Assembly (NCBI RefSeq): GCF_964199755.1
Contig: NC_133900.1
Location: 77,732,727-77,796,726 of the forward strand
Origin: Larus michahellis
Lineage: Eukaryota; Chordata; Aves; Charadriiformes; Laridae
DNA length: 64,000 nt
Direction of reading: 5' to 3'
This document shows, one piece after another, positions 46,301 to 59,890 of this stretch. Under the pieces are notes generated by a model that was not told the DNA's origin, ran no database searches, and saw only the letters and a program-made list of their open reading frames with translations. A program made the translations under genes and the position numbers. Position 1 is the first letter of the stretch. Each line of letters starts with the position of its first letter.

Positions 46301-48892
46301 CCTTATAATCCTGCTTGGTGAACCAGGAGAAGCCAAATTGCACTGACAGAGGAGAGGTCAACCACCACACCTCTTTGAGCAGCAGTATTGGCTGGGCCAT
46401 TCGATGGTAAGGCAGATTCTGGGTGGCTGACTCCTTTACAAAAACAGCTTGATTTTTTAATACGCTTTATTCTCTTATGCGTACAGAACTGCTGTTACAC
46501 CTCCTAGAAGCTGGCTTTATTCACAGAGCCTTTTAAATAGCCGTCTTCTTTCACTGTAAATGATGAAGCCCTCTGTTCAACTGAGTGCTAGAATTTAATT
46601 TCTGGTACCATGTTTGTTAGGTTTCCTAACCAACTGTATAATCTGATGACTACTTGTAATGAAACAAACTAGCCAGCTTTTTAACAGTATTTAAACAAAA
46701 TAGAATCCTGCTTTCCTCATCTAGCAGATATTTCTTTTGGGATTTTGTAGTTTTCACTATAATACCACCACAAATTGTCCCCAAGAAGTGAAGAAGATGT
46801 AATTCTGGCCAATATTGCTACTCCTTAAAGGTAAAAAAAAATAACTATTTGAGGTCTTTCTTGATATCTGAGAAAGAACTATTTCAACCTTTGTTTTTAG
46901 GAACTGGAAAGAAATCAGAGCCGAAGACAGTCCTGTTCAAGTCAGTATCAGATGCTTTTACCACGTCCGGTTTATGGTAAACTCTTTATTTGTGGACTGA
47001 TATTTCCTATTTTTTTGATTTGTCTGGACTGGGCTTTTTGTGGCACTGGAATTGATTTTCTCTTTTCATTCCTCTGCCATCTGTAGTTTGACTCTTTGTT
47101 TGCCCTAGTACTATGCGCATAAAACTCATTTGATGTCCAAGTTCCCCAAGAGCCTGGCGTCTCATTGAAATGTGAAGAAAGCAACAAGAAAAAGCTACGG
47201 CTCAGCAAGAAATTATTACAGAAAGAAAACACTGGTAGGGGCTCAGCTATCTTTCAGATGTAAGAGCTCTTTAAAGAGTGGGAGGAGAGGTTATTCCTAG
47301 CAGGGCAGCCTTAAATTTCTGGATCTCCTGGAGTGCTCTCGGTGTTAGCACTTGTGCACATATACAAGAGGTGTACGCTCTACCCACGCTCAGAGGCATT
47401 TAGGTTTCTAAGTCCTGCTGATTGGCAAATGGCAGAATTTCATGGGAGATCAGGTTAGTGACAAACTAGGAAGCTCTCGTTTTTCACTGCATAGAAGTCA
47501 GGTACCAGTTCTCCTTTGTTGGAAATCAGCCAGTGGCGAAAAATAACTTTTTAGAGTTATTTTAAAATGGGACTAGATGACGAGCGGAGGGTGAAAATGA
47601 TTGTGGAAAACCAGTTCTTTTGACTCAGGGAACATAAATAAGCCTGCTTGACCACCAGTATCTCATCTGATTTATGATAGCCCAGAAGTCACAACTCCAG
47701 AGGGAAGTTAAAATATTTTATGTGACTGATAATGACCAGACGTTCACCTCCTGAGGTAGAAACGTCTTCTTTGTATTCATTAGATCAGAAGTGACTCTCC
47801 CACAAAGTTGTCCTTTCATCACTGCACTCTTTATATCCTAAAGGATAAAGACTCTCTTTCTTTTTCAAGCAAAAAGTTTTATGTTTAGAAACAAGTTAAC
47901 CCATACAAGAAAACAACTGAGATCTGATTCTAGTCAGAGAAAACTGCAATAGTAATAAATTGCAATAACTGTAATAAGTCAGTTATAAAAGCTGTATGTT
48001 CTTTCACAAAAGTCCCCCCAGACAGAGCAGGCTGACCTGACCTAGGCACATGGCTCCTGTCCGGCACTCTTTTCGGTAACTTGAAGATAGGAAAGTCATT
48101 CTGAGTTGAAGCCGTAAGGAAAGATAAGTGGGTCTAGCTGCATTTCATTCTTCCCATCACTGCCAGTTATTTTATTGTTATAAAGTAATATTATAAAGTA
48201 AATTTTTTCTGCGCTTTGCCAATTTTAAGCTCTGGGGTTTTTGTACCGAAAGTCAATAGAAATAATTTTCCTAAATAATTGTGAAGCTTTCGAAAATTGG
48301 GCAGTATCGAACAGTTAAACATCCTACGGACTGGATCCATATGAGGTACAGCACATTCATGCAGCAATCCTGAAATGAAAAACTATACGTTTTGACACCA
48401 CTGCAGTAGAATCAAAACACTGCACAGTAGGAGCAATAGAGGTTATGGAAAAACTCCCAGGTGTTCGAATTCTGCTGCTAACTGCTTTGCCTAATTCTGC
48501 TGAAGGGTGAAAGAGAAAAGAATTCTTTTATATGCAAACCGTGTGCTTGGACCCAATCAAAAAGAACAAACCAACATCCAGAAATTATGATTTCCCAACA
48601 CATAGGGCAAACTTTTAGTAAACAGAAGGCGCACAGCTTATGGACTACTGGTAAGGTGAACTGTAAACCTCAGGTCCTTTTTCACGACAGCTACTCTATG
48701 AAATAAAACAAAGCCCCAAACCCATCATTTGATGAAAGAAACATAGTGTCATCAAATGCACGATCATGACCTTGACTGCTTCAGCTCGGGATATTCTGAA
48801 GCCAGAATAAGAAGGATGAGGAATTTGTAAGACTTCAACACACTGTTAGTTTTCCAGTAAGCGTAAAAGCTGTTTTTATACAAAAGTTGTCA

Positions 48893-48940
48893 AAAAAAAA
48901 AAAAAAAAGAAGAAGAAAAAAAGAAGAAAACCAAAAGACC
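48893..48940. repeat. A-rich tract with AAG units
   Basis: A run of A of about 17 bases followed by irregular AAG and AAAG units. No retrocopy is evident upstream on the + strand. Confidence 0.8.
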
Positions 48941-50395
48941 TAAAAATTTAAACTCCTCTAAAGTGGTTTGAAATTCCCTGAAGTTAATGTCATTTAGGGG
49001 AGCTAGGAATAGCTCTCTGTTTGAAAAATGTCATGATATTGCTATATAATAGTATGAGTAGATTTCTATACTTTCTTTCTTCTCATTTCTTATTCTTAAC
49101 ATTCTTACTTCACTGACTTGGAGATTAGTAGTTTGCAAACAGCATCTAACCTTTTGAGGTTCAACCTTTCAATCTGTTAAGAGTAATTTTAATTAAAATG
49201 GTAATGCTTTCAATTGCCAGACTTCATTTTTATTTAAGTTGAACACCAAGCACACATTTTAAAGAAACAAACAACTTGTTTGATGTCATTTGATTTGTAT
49301 TGATTGCATCTATGAACTTTAATGAAAAATCTCAAATGAGAATCAGCGTATGATACAAAAGCTAAGAATAATCAAAAGCAGGTGCAATTCACGTAAACTT
49401 CTCTGCTAGGACTAGTTTCTGACTGAAGCCTGTGAGTTTTGTGTAGATAAGGTGTAAGAATAACAAAAGAGAAAACAGCTAGACTTCCCCAACTTTGAAA
49501 TATGATGTGTTGTAGGCTGGATTTTAGAAGTCCTTAAAGCATTTTAGAACAAATCTTTTCACTGAAAAAGACAAATTTATCTTTGTATATGTTGAATCAC
49601 GTATTAGTATTTGATGACTGGTGGCTTCTGAGCTCAGTTGTGTCAGAACACTACAGAGCACTTGCATTTTCTGCTAGCATAATTTTGGATGAATTACAGA
49701 AGTAAGAGAAAACTGGTGCTCAAAGCCACTGCCTACAGCATTCCTTTCATGTTTCATCTCTTTCCATCGGATGCAGAAAAACACTTTGCATTTAGCTATT
49801 GCTAAAAAGATTAAAAGTTAAAAAGATTAAAATCTACAAATCACAAAACAAAAAATCCCAAAGCATTCATTTGCCGACACAGGCATGCGTTGCTTGTCTT
49901 GAGATACATTGGCTTCCTCCCGTATATAACAACATGTGACTCTCATACGTATATCCCCAAACAATGATGTCCTAACACTGCGGCTCAAAATCTTACTTTT
50001 GGTGTCTAATGCTTCTCACTGAGTTTATATCTACAATGGCGACTAACACAATGACAAAGAAACTTTTCTTCAGACCTTTCTCTGGAGCTTCTCAAAATAT
50101 CCAAATACCCCAGAGCACATCAAATTTCTGCCTGCGGGGTCTCCGTCCCCCCTGTTTCTATAGGGCACTACAACGGTCCACATTTTTTGCCTTCACCTCC
50201 CCACATTTCCTGCAACATTCAGCCATCCTTGCCTGCACTGCCTTCAGCGGTATTGCCAGACACACATTGAAAATTCTGGGTTGTTGCCCCTCAAAAGCAC
50301 ACTGTTTCCAGATAGTACTCCTGGGACTGTGGAATCATAGTTTCTGAAATTTTATGCTGCATTTGAGTCACATTTTCAAGCTCTTACTTACAATT

Positions 50396-50740
50396 ATAGA
50401 AGCATAGAATCATAGAATCTTCATGGTTGGAAAGGACCTTTGAGATCATCGAGTCCAACCAAACAAGCTACAATCTCTGCCACTAGAGCATGCCCTGAAG
50501 TGCCACATCTAGACGTTTCTTAAACACCTCTAGGGATGGTGACTCAACCACCTCCCTGGGCAGGCTGTTCCAGTGCCTGACCACTCTTTCAGTAAAGTAA
50601 TTCCTCCTAATATCTAATCTAAACCTCCCCTGCTGCAACTTCAGCCCATTTCCTCTGGTCCTGTCATTATTCACCTGGGAGAAGGGGCCAACACCCACCT
50701 CTCTACAACCTCCTTTCAGGTAGTTGTAGAGGGCAATGAG
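50396..50740 (-). mobile_element. CR1 LINE fragment, 5'-truncated (same subfamily as 8.7 kb)
   Basis: The complement of the 3' tail (CATAGAATCATAGAATCTTC) is followed by the 3' untranslated region. The - strand ORF2 C-terminus is uninterrupted: [35 protein letters not shown], and [20 protein letters not shown] before the stop at 50483. It matches the copy at 8671-9090 almost word for word but lacks that copy's A/C-rich insertion. The CR1 match ends within ALYNYLKGG; the frame continues for about 40 codons of unrelated sequence, giving a chance fused frame to 50860. Confidence 0.95.
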
Positions 50741-51300
50741 GGCAGTTACTACGTCTGGAAATTTTTCTTCTTGCTGAAGGTTGACTTGAGATCCCTGTGA
50801 CTGCAGGGATTGGTGCTCTAAGAAAATATTGTGAATTGGTGCCATTGTTTTTGTGACCATAGGTGCCCGCAGTGAGACTGCCAGGTGGAGCTGAAGAACA
50901 CATAGCCACTTGACTTTCAGGTCTGGAAGTGGCTACACATAGGGTAAAGTCCATGCTTCATTTTTCTCTCATTCAGCAGGAGGACTACAGAGATTCATCT
51001 TCTTTTAATGTGTGTGCCATATATAGCTTACTGACATAACTGGACAAAGCTTGCCAAAAAAAAAAGCCCTTTTAGAAGAATAGCTTAAACCATTTATAAA
51101 ATTTGAGGGCAGCTTTTGGCTGAAAAAAATGTTCAGAGGATAATGAAAACCTCAAAATGTTTGATTCTACCACTTTCAAATAAAAATATTTTAATTTCTT
51201 CTTTCAAGATGAATTTCACTCCACAATTTCTCTGGATTTAATTAAAAGACAGGGACAGAAAACAGAATGGAAAGTTTCATATTTGGTCAAATAAAGTATT
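50741..51300. other. Single-copy DNA
   Basis: Nothing recognised between two CR1 copies of opposite orientation. Confidence 0.6.
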
Positions 51301-51690
51301 TTGGGGTCTCTTCAGTCTGGAAAAAAGACGGCTGAGGGGGGATCTTATCAATGCTTATAAATACTTAAAGGGTGGGTGTCAGGAGGATGGGGCCAGGCTC
51401 TTTTCAGTGGTGCCTGGGGACAGGACAAGAGGTAATGGGCACAAACTTGAACATAGGAAGTTCCACCTAAACACGAGGAGGAACTTCTTTACTTTGAGGG
51501 TGGCAGAGCCCTGGCACAGGCTGCCCAGAGAGGTGGTGGAGTCTCCAACTCTGGAGACATTCCAAACCCGCCTGGACGCGTTCCTGTGCAACCTGCTCTG
51601 GGTGACCCTGCTCTGGCAGGGGGTTGGACTAGATGATCTCCAGAGGTCCCTTCCAACCCTATGATTCTATGATTCTATGATTCTATGATT
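51301..51690 (+). mobile_element. Young CR1 LINE fragment, 5'-truncated, with intact 3' repeat tail
   Basis: Starts within the [10 protein letters not shown] region and runs through an open C-terminal ORF2 reading: [40 protein letters not shown] and [20 protein letters not shown]. It ends in about three and a half clean ATTCTATG repeats at 51660-51690. The coding frame continues almost to the tail, so there is little 3' untranslated sequence. Over about 220 bases compared by eye it differs from the copy at 61655-62073 at only about four positions, which makes this the youngest-looking subfamily in the window. Confidence 0.96.
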
Positions 51691-53674
51691 TTCTCAATAT
51701 TAAATTATCGGAGGGGATTTGCAGTGAGCTATTCAGTTTAATAACATTTATAAAGGAATTAACTTAGGTCATCTCAGAAAAATCTCTTCCAACATTTGTG
51801 TTCATGGAACAACAATGACAATCATATATACATTCACCCCATTTTAGTTCCCAGAACATTGATTTGGACTGTAGCTTGGACCGTGGATTTGCTCGATATA
51901 TATTTAGTTTCATGTCACCTGTCTGACACGTTGGATTCTTCTTGTAAACCCGCAGACAGTATTATACAAACAGTTGTGATTTTATCATCACTGGTGAACT
52001 TCCATTATAATAGCAAATAAAAATCAAGTGCTGGGCTAGAACAGTCACTTCTGAATTTACTAAAGGTTTTAAAGCGATCCACTAGTGTATAATCATCCTG
52101 CTCCCACCTCAGACTCTGCCCACTCTTTGCGAAGATGGTTGTGGTGGCTCATGCTGAGCTGCTGAGCTGATGGAGGAGTCCATAGCCTTTCCACTCTGTG
52201 TAGCCTGGACACATCCTGGATGTGCTCCCGTACAATTCCTCCAAAGTCAGTGTATCATTAGTAACACGGCATGTGACAGATTGGTATAATATTAAGAAAT
52301 AGACTTAGTTAACAGGAAAAGAGGAGAAAAAAGGTCATCTGAAAGCTTCATGCTCATACTTTGCAGCCTGACCCCATCTTTTCCGAGCCTATTATGAACA
52401 GAATAGATCCTTACTGAGACCCAGCTTTCTCTAGTTCTCGGCATTAGGCTGGGTAGCAGAGGTCGTTTTCTAAATTGTGAACTCGGAGATATCAATGTAC
52501 TCAGCCAAAAAAGGCAGCTCGTACCTTTCAGCAGCCTGCCTACAAGCACATCCTCGCTATGGTGTTGCCACATTCTGTTCACACTGGATGGTTACATGAT
52601 TGTTTTCAGCTCAGATGTAGTTTCCCACAGTTCTTTTGTTCAGAAGTTAATTATATGCCATGATAAGACTAATATAATATATATAGGTAATCAATCAAAT
52701 TGGCTTTGCTGATTTTATTGCCATAGTTAGTGATAATAAGACTTGGCCTAACCATTTGCATTTATGCTAAAGCACGTTCTCTCTTGGGGTGTGTGAGAGC
52801 CTTGGGAACTGAAACCAGTCTTTGAAAGAACAGTCTCAAGGAAGATCACAGAATAGATAGAATCCCACGGAATTTGCACTTTTTAAATAAACATATCTAA
52901 TATGAATGTAAAACAAAGAAATACCATCGTTAATCAGAGCAAGTCTACTTAGAATAGAGAAGCAAAATGAAAAATAAGACCAACCAAGTATACCGTGTGC
53001 ATTTTCAAAATATGTAATTAAAATGCTCCTCCTCCTTTCTTTGTAGTCCAAGATTGGGGCTTAAATGACACTTCAAATAGTAATATCTCTTGTAGAATTT
53101 TGCAGCATGAGTTTTTAAAACATGGAAAAGTTATTAGTGAGACAGATGCATCAACAAAATTACCCTGGTTCAATATAACTTCTGTCAAATTAATTCAAAA
53201 CAGATCAATAAGGGTTTCATTTATTTTTGTAGTATTCCACGCGAGCAGGATTTTGCTAATACGTTGTCTTAGTTGGCAAAAATCACATTTTGTAATATTG
53301 AATAATTTCATTGATACACTGCTATTTTCAAAACTCATGGAAAAGGTCACACAAGTTTACATTTGTTTTCTAAATCTCTTGAAAAATTAAATCTATACTG
53401 GAAGCAATTAGTTTTCAAACTTGAAGTCCTTCTTAAAATGGAGTTAGGAAAAAAGGTCTAGATATTGTTTTCATGTCTGCTAAAAAGATTCATACTTGCA
53501 AGAATATTTTAACCCTTCCAATACCTTATAATTTTGCTGAGTTTTTCAGAATTTCATTTTATTTACCTGATCTGTAAAAGTGCCAGAACATCAGAAATTA
53601 ACCTTTGATTAAGATAGAAATCAGTGCAGCACTTTTTGAGGAATAATGAAGCAAAAGCAGTGCCACAGAACAAC

Positions 53675-53696
53675 TTTTTTTTTTTTTTTTTTTTTT
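53675..53696. repeat. Poly(T) run of 22 bases
   Basis: An uninterrupted T-run. No retrocopy is recognisable to its left on the complementary strand. Confidence 0.9.
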
Positions 53697-54478
53697 CCAA
53701 ATTTATTGCACTATTTCAAACATCATTGCAAAGCAAGGCTGTCAAGGGTGATTTATTGTTCTGTACCATTCAGACTGTAACCATAGTAATTCATACGCTC
53801 CAAAACCCCCTTGCTTAAACAAGTAAAACAAACAGTAATAATCCTGAGATAGTGATTGATCAGGAGTTCTAAAATAAGTATTAGCTACATAAAGAAAAAT
53901 CTTCTGAGTTTGCTTACATAAAAAACTGTGACCTGAATCAAATCTCTAATAACACAAGCTGTTTCAAAAAGCCTTGGGTGTCAGTTACGAGCTATAGGGC
54001 TACCGAGCTAGAACTAGATCCCCTCTATTCTGGAACATTCTTAAAACAGCCCAATTAGGTTTTAGATCTATAAAAACAGCCGCCTAACTCAGTGATGGGA
54101 AAAAAGATGGCAATATTACTGGAACTCCAGTTTGAGATACTTCCATTTCCTGGAGCCCAGTAATGCAGTACCTGGGACGTGAATTATCAGCAGCACTCAA
54201 ACATATTCAGTACCAAAGAGCTTCTACTGGCATCTGAATTGCCACATAAGGAACCTCTCTCCATTGCCTACTTTGGATTTTAAATTCGAAATGGGAAGGT
54301 CAGAGCTTAAATGCCACCACAGTGTCCTTTTTCTGGGAGAGGGTGAGCTATTGGCACTCCCACTATGGAAGTTTTCAGAGTATCATTGGTTTTAAATATT
54401 TTTGTGACATTTGAAGACTTCCAACAGCTTCTGAAGTTCTTCTATTATTTACTCGGCATTTTATCCGTCTCTGCCATG

Positions 54479-54562
54479 TTGGGTGTGGGGTGGGGTGGTG
54501 GTTTTTGTGTTGTTTTTTTTTTGTTGTTGTTGTTGTTTTGTTTCGTTTTGCTTCTTTCTTGT
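54479..54562. repeat. G/T-rich tract: GGGGT cluster followed by (TTG)n
   Basis: GGGTGTGGGG then TGGGGTGGTGG at 54481-54501, followed by T-runs and about five TTG units. There are three G-runs of three or more and two GG pairs, so a standard four-run quadruplex is not met; a weaker two-tier fold is possible. Confidence 0.8.
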
Positions 54563-55554
54563 TTTTTCATACTAAGGGAGAGAAAGACTTTGTAGATTAT
54601 TTCACCAGGCAGGCATGCCTGTGTATGAAGGAATAGGAGTTCCTCAAAATACAACCTTGTGGTGTTCCTTTTGCCTAAGGATTTAGATGCCTAGATTAAT
54701 ATCTTTTATGTTCCCTTAATTTTGAATTTATTTGATTAAGTCATAGACTGTTTCCTTAAGAAAGTGGAGTAGAATTAAAATTGTCATGGAAAGAAGTGCA
54801 GTTTTATTTTGATCTACAGCAGTGTAATGCAAATCCAAATGAATTCCTGTGGTTTTGTTAAGGAAAGTATGATCTGTCATTTGTACTGATACGATGTCTT
54901 CCAAGTCACTGGTAAATAGCAATCCTTTATATGGCTTTCTGTTTATTTTCAAGAAAACACTTTGCTGCATATATTACACTGTGGCAATGTTTTAAAACAT
55001 TTAAACTGTTCTGGTTTGGGGGAAAACCCAACATGCAGTTTCTGCAAATAACATTAAACTACTGTTATTAAACGCAACTCAACGCTGGCAGAATTTCATT
55101 TTCATAAATATTGGATAAACAGCTTTGTAGAATATTCAGAGCAACAATCTGTAAGTATGTGATTTTAAAAAATAGGTTTCTGTGACACCCATTAGAGATG
55201 AGAGTAACTGGACAAAGCGTGTTTATCTGTGGAAGAAATGTTTCAGCAGTGTAATAGTAGCAGTTTAATACTACAGATCTGTTTACTCTTCACTTTAACT
55301 CTGTCTTTAATCCAAAAATTAATCTAGATTATTAGTAGTAGTTTAGCTACCCTGAGTTCACATTTTTCTCCAGCACCCTTCTGTATATGAGTTCTCATCC
55401 AGGAGATTCACACTTCGTACTCCATTATGTCCTTAGGTAAAGTGTGTCTGGAGGCCGGTGGCTGGCTGAGAATGGGTATCTGAACTTCTAGTTGGATGCT
55501 ACATACCAGAGCATGATGACTTTTTTATTAATTCTTTTTTTTTTCTAAATTATT

Positions 55555-55624
55555 ACACAGAATCACAGAATCAGAATGGTTCAGGTCGGAAGGGACCTTA
55601 AAGATCATCTAGTTCCAACCCCCA
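55555..55624 (-). mobile_element. CR1 LINE 3' end, about 70 bases
   Basis: AGAATCACAGAATCAGAATG followed by GTCGGAAGGGACCTTAAAGA and TCTAGTTCCAACCCCC is the complement of a CR1 3' end. No coding part is present. It is cut off just after the conserved CCAACCCCC box, so the insertion was extremely short or has lost its 5' part. Confidence 0.92.
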
Positions 55625-58600
55625 AATTACTACAGAAGACATAAAGTTGGGATGATGTGGAACACGTCTATAAATGCCTTTAAATGTGTCAATAGACGGT
55701 CACTATCCTTTCCAACAAAAGCATCTTGAGAGGCTGGGACAGCTGAAGGATGCTGTGGCAAATTGTCTTCCTTGAGTTCCTTTGTAAGGTACTGGTCTTT
55801 ACATTCAAAATTTTAGAGCACTAGAAATTCCTCATGAGCATGAGAGATTACCTAATACGCTTTAAAAACCCCAGATGATTGTGACATTTTAAACTGGGGA
55901 ATAAGAACTGACTTTGAGGGTAGGACAACAATATGGGACAGTCCAATTAATAAATATCCATGCCATGGGAGTTTGTTAAAGAGACGAAAAAATCCGTAAC
56001 GCTAGGTACTAGTCACACCAAGGAAGGCTCAAGGATTTAAACTGAGCAAGATGGTCAATGCAGAGCTAGTGAGTTTTCCATACCACTTCCAGTAATTGCA
56101 ATCCAGAGGCAAAGTCTCCCTGCAGAGGCAGTGGTGACATGAGGCAATGGTGCAAATAGCTGCTCCTGCTTCGAAGACAATCTTCCTTCTCCCAAACTCC
56201 CCCATGTTATACAATAGCAATAACATATGAAGCGAGGCTGAGGCTTTACCACTTTAATATTTTAAGATGTAAAAATTATAGTACTACAAATTGAAAATTC
56301 CATTAGTTCTATATGGAGGTTGACGATATCAGAAAAGATAATATACTCTATTAAATAATTCTAAAAGTGCGAATACTCTGTCACTAGACATATACTAGCA
56401 CATCTAAACACTATTCAATTGTCTTGCACCTTCACTGTTAGTTACCAGCCCCTAGTGCAGTATCTTTTGCTTTATTGCCCAAACAATCCATTGATTTATC
56501 CATTTAGGCACAATTTCCACATCAGTTCTTCCAGCAAATATAACTATATACTTAGCGCTTACCTGGTGTAAAGGAAATAATTCCCACAAAAGGATGAGCT
56601 GTATCAGTATAATTATTTCTGATGTTTATTATTACAGTACAGTTCTAGTGCTTAACAAAAACTTGGCAGGAGAAGAGATTTTCAAATTATTGAATGAGGC
56701 ACAGATGAGAAACTTAGCATGATAATTTATAAAGCTACATTGCCTAAATATTGAAATGCTTACTTGACAATAGCTAAACTAGACTAACACAGTAAGTCAG
56801 AAGTTACAAGTTTTCAAAAAAGCTGACTCTTAGAGTGAGGACCACTGAGAGATTCTCTCATGAGAGTTTCCAGTTATATGACATTGAAATTTGGTTTGAC
56901 ACAGCAAACAGTAAAAACCATGAATATTTGGAATACCATTCCCTATAACTTCTCTGCTGTGCTATTAAAAAAACCCAAACAAAAAAACCAAAACCCCCAT
57001 AGATTTAAAACCCTTAGGATTCAAATATGAGGTAGTGTGTGTTAAGTGCACAGGACTAACAAATGCATTAAACACGTTACTTGCTTCAGAAGACCCTCCT
57101 TTGGAAACTGGTTCATGCAGTCATCAATGAGAATCCAAAGACGTTACCCTATATTAGCGTTCAGATAGCTTATCCATCCTGCCGAGCAAACTTGTCACAT
57201 GCTGGAAGCAAATACCATTGCCTGGGGTTGGCTGCACACCTTGCAATGCGTAGGAAGAAGTGCCCTCAGATGACCAATGTGTTGAACACACCTGGAAACA
57301 CTTTACAGATAGGTCGGTGAGAAACGTCTGAAGTGACAGCTTGTGGGTTTTTTCCTATTGTACCATAGGTATCAGTCAATAAAATGGACTGAATTAATTT
57401 TGGAGAGATTTTCTAGTGCTTCTAGCCTTTTCACATCAGTTTTTCCTGTTCCATGTTGGCCAGACATCTTAAAGTTGTCCACAGTCAGCTGCATTTTAAA
57501 ACCTTTCCTCATAAACAGAAACTATCTGGCCTTCCTAGAACTAATTTCTAGCAAATTCAAAAGTTACTGTAAAAACTGTTCTCTCCAGCATGCCTATTTT
57601 TATTCCTTGATGAGCTACGGATAGGTTTCTTAATTCAAGCTGAAAGGAAATAAGAAGGTGAAAGGAAAGGAAATAAAATGAGAAAAGGAGTCAATGAAAT
57701 TCTGAAAAGTTTGGTTTAGGAACATGACTTTAAAGGCATAAGATCCTCTGGAGTGATATGTCAGACGGTGGAGATAGATCACTCGCGACAGATCTGGAGC
57801 AGGTGTATTACTGCAGTAGGCGTACTATCTTTCATAATCGTTAGAAAGTCATCCTGCTGCCTGGCTTAATGAATAGAAATATACTCTACATCTTGAACTG
57901 AAAGGCTGAAATCTTGACTCAGCTTCCTTTCACTCCTGAATACAGAATGCATTCCCTGGCGTTCAGTCCGGCCTCAGAGCAGGGACACTGAGTTGAAACA
58001 GGAAATTTAGAGTTCCAGGTTCTGCACCGTAACAGATTACTTATCGATACTAAATGCCTTCATACGTGTGAATGCACAAGCCGAGATCTCGGTTTATAGA
58101 TATTCTGTGACTTTTCTGCTTCAGTTATCACGCAGAGTTTAAATGGGTGCCCAGCTCCTTGGAAAATCAAGACTGTGACACATCAACTGCCAGGAATCTA
58201 TCAAGCCCGATTAATTAACACTCCTGAAAATTGTGTCCATTAATTTTTCTTGATGTGATTAAAATTGGGTCTTTGTTGGAAAAGAAAAATTGAACCCTGA
58301 CATAAATAGCAATGCAGAGGAAATAGAAGTGTAGTAAAATTGACACAATAGAAGTAACTTTTCATTTAATCTATATAAGGGTCAGAGAGTCTCTGCATTT
58401 GCCAGTAGAAGTTGTTGGCCGTACTTGGAATTCAGTAGATTTACCTATTTACATTTTAGGAAAGCTTTCTAATAAACAAATTAATGGAAACAGCAGAAAA
58501 ACTATTTTAAAATAGCCTATATTAATGTCAAGAAAACTGATCTATGGGGTTTTTTTACACTATAATTTCATATGAATGGGAATACTGTGTAAGCAACTTA

Positions 58601-59890
58601 GCGAATCAGATACTTCAGAAGAAAATCCATCACAAACACAATTGCTTTTGATGTCTCAGAAGGTGGCTGCCTCTGAGATTCCGAGTTTTCTGAGCCCATA
58701 CTAGAGGAATAGTCCCTATAGTTAGCAACCTTGGCCATGCAAGCTAAGGAGCTATAGTAGTGGGAATGGACACTTGAAAGGGGAATCCTTTTAAAACTTT
58801 CCTACACGTGCAGTCAGTATGCAGTCTGACCCTAACTGTTTTTTGAAAGGATTCCCATTTATCATGGGAAAGAGATAGCTCAAAACCCTTGACAAAGGAG
58901 AAAAATTAAGCACATCGAAGAAAAAAAATAAAATTGAAGATCAAGCTCTTTATCAAGCCCTGTGTCGGGGAAGAAAAAATTAGCTTTGTTTCAATTCTTC
59001 AGCTACAAACTTAGAAAGTGATCAGCTTCTTTATAGCAGCTCAATCATAATTAAAATTATCTCTAGGACACAATGAATGCACATGCAGCTAGAAGAACAA
59101 ATCAGCTTCATCTGACATGACTCTTACACTGCTATTGAAAAACCTCTGTCCTCTTCTATCAATGCCCTCTACTCTTAGTCTAGAAATCCCACTCCAATTG
59201 TTTGGGGGAAAATAGACGAGAAGATGTAAGTAGACCTGTATATGTGCAAAAAGACAGAGATGATCATCTAATTCTATGCCTAATTTCAGGATCCCTCTGA
59301 TCAGGATTTCAAGAGACAAGGTATTCTAATCTAATGGAGTGGTGGACTGTTTGCAATGCACTTGAGGAGTAGAGGAAGTGAATATTTGAACAGTTTACAC
59401 ATATTATGTATATATACAAGTGTGGAACACAGCCTATCTATACAAGACTAAAATGAACCAATATTTTCCTTTTCTGTACATTATGCTATTTGTAGTTTTT
59501 GTTTTGGTGCACAGGCAGATGTCATTCTCCATACCAGTAAGATGAGAATCAATTTATATAATCAGAATTTCATATGATACAAAGTTGAAAAGAAATCACA
59601 GGTGGAAAATTTGTGTCTTTACGGTACTGGCTTATTTGTTTTTGTGTTACCTCTTCCAGCACTTGGTTTTAGCTTTCCATGAGTTTCTTCTAATGCAACA
59701 GATCTGGTCATCTCAAATTGGACATTTCAGAGCTATTGATGATTGTATTTTCTAGACTGTCTTACTTATGTCCATTATGCAACTGCTACTTGTGTTTGCA
59801 GTGATGTGCTCTCGTTTTTCCAGGATTTCTACAATGTATTTCATATTTATCTTTTTATTCCTTCCTAACCCATTTTAGAATTCTGCAGAG
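55625..59890. other. Single-copy DNA, no gene seen
   Basis: AT-rich. An A/C-rich tract sits at 56967-56998. 58205-58275 carries GATTAATTAAC, CATTAATTTT and GTGATTAAAA, typical of homeodomain-bound elements. No exon recognised. Confidence 0.55.

Larger units (their letters stand above)
42051..50395. other. Single-copy DNA, no firm gene
   Basis: About 8 kb. A weak + strand exon candidate lies at 42729-42826 (acceptor TTCTCTTCCCTCAAG, donor GAAG/GTGACA). 43327-43352 is a short GA then CA simple repeat, and 48893-48940 is an A/AAG-rich tract. 48960-49340 is AT-rich complex sequence with TTAATTAAA motifs. 50009-50347 (+) is an open frame of 112 codons with no recognised motif. Confidence 0.5.
51691..55554. 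other. Single-copy DNA, no gene seen
   Basis: AT-rich unique sequence with two simple-sequence tracts listed separately. TGATTGAT at 53853 is a PBX-HOX type motif standing alone. No exon recognised. Confidence 0.55.

Noticed and set aside
48461..48475. GTTCGAATTC resembling a tRNA B-box
   Set aside because: No A-box, cloverleaf or terminator T-run at suitable spacing.
50483..50860. 125-codon frame apparently fusing an unknown N-terminus to CR1 ORF2
   Set aside because: The CR1 match begins near ALYNYLKGG; the upstream part is adjoining single-copy sequence that happens to be open.
54481..54501. Canonical G-quadruplex
   Set aside because: Only three G-runs of three or more bases are present; the fourth run is GG.
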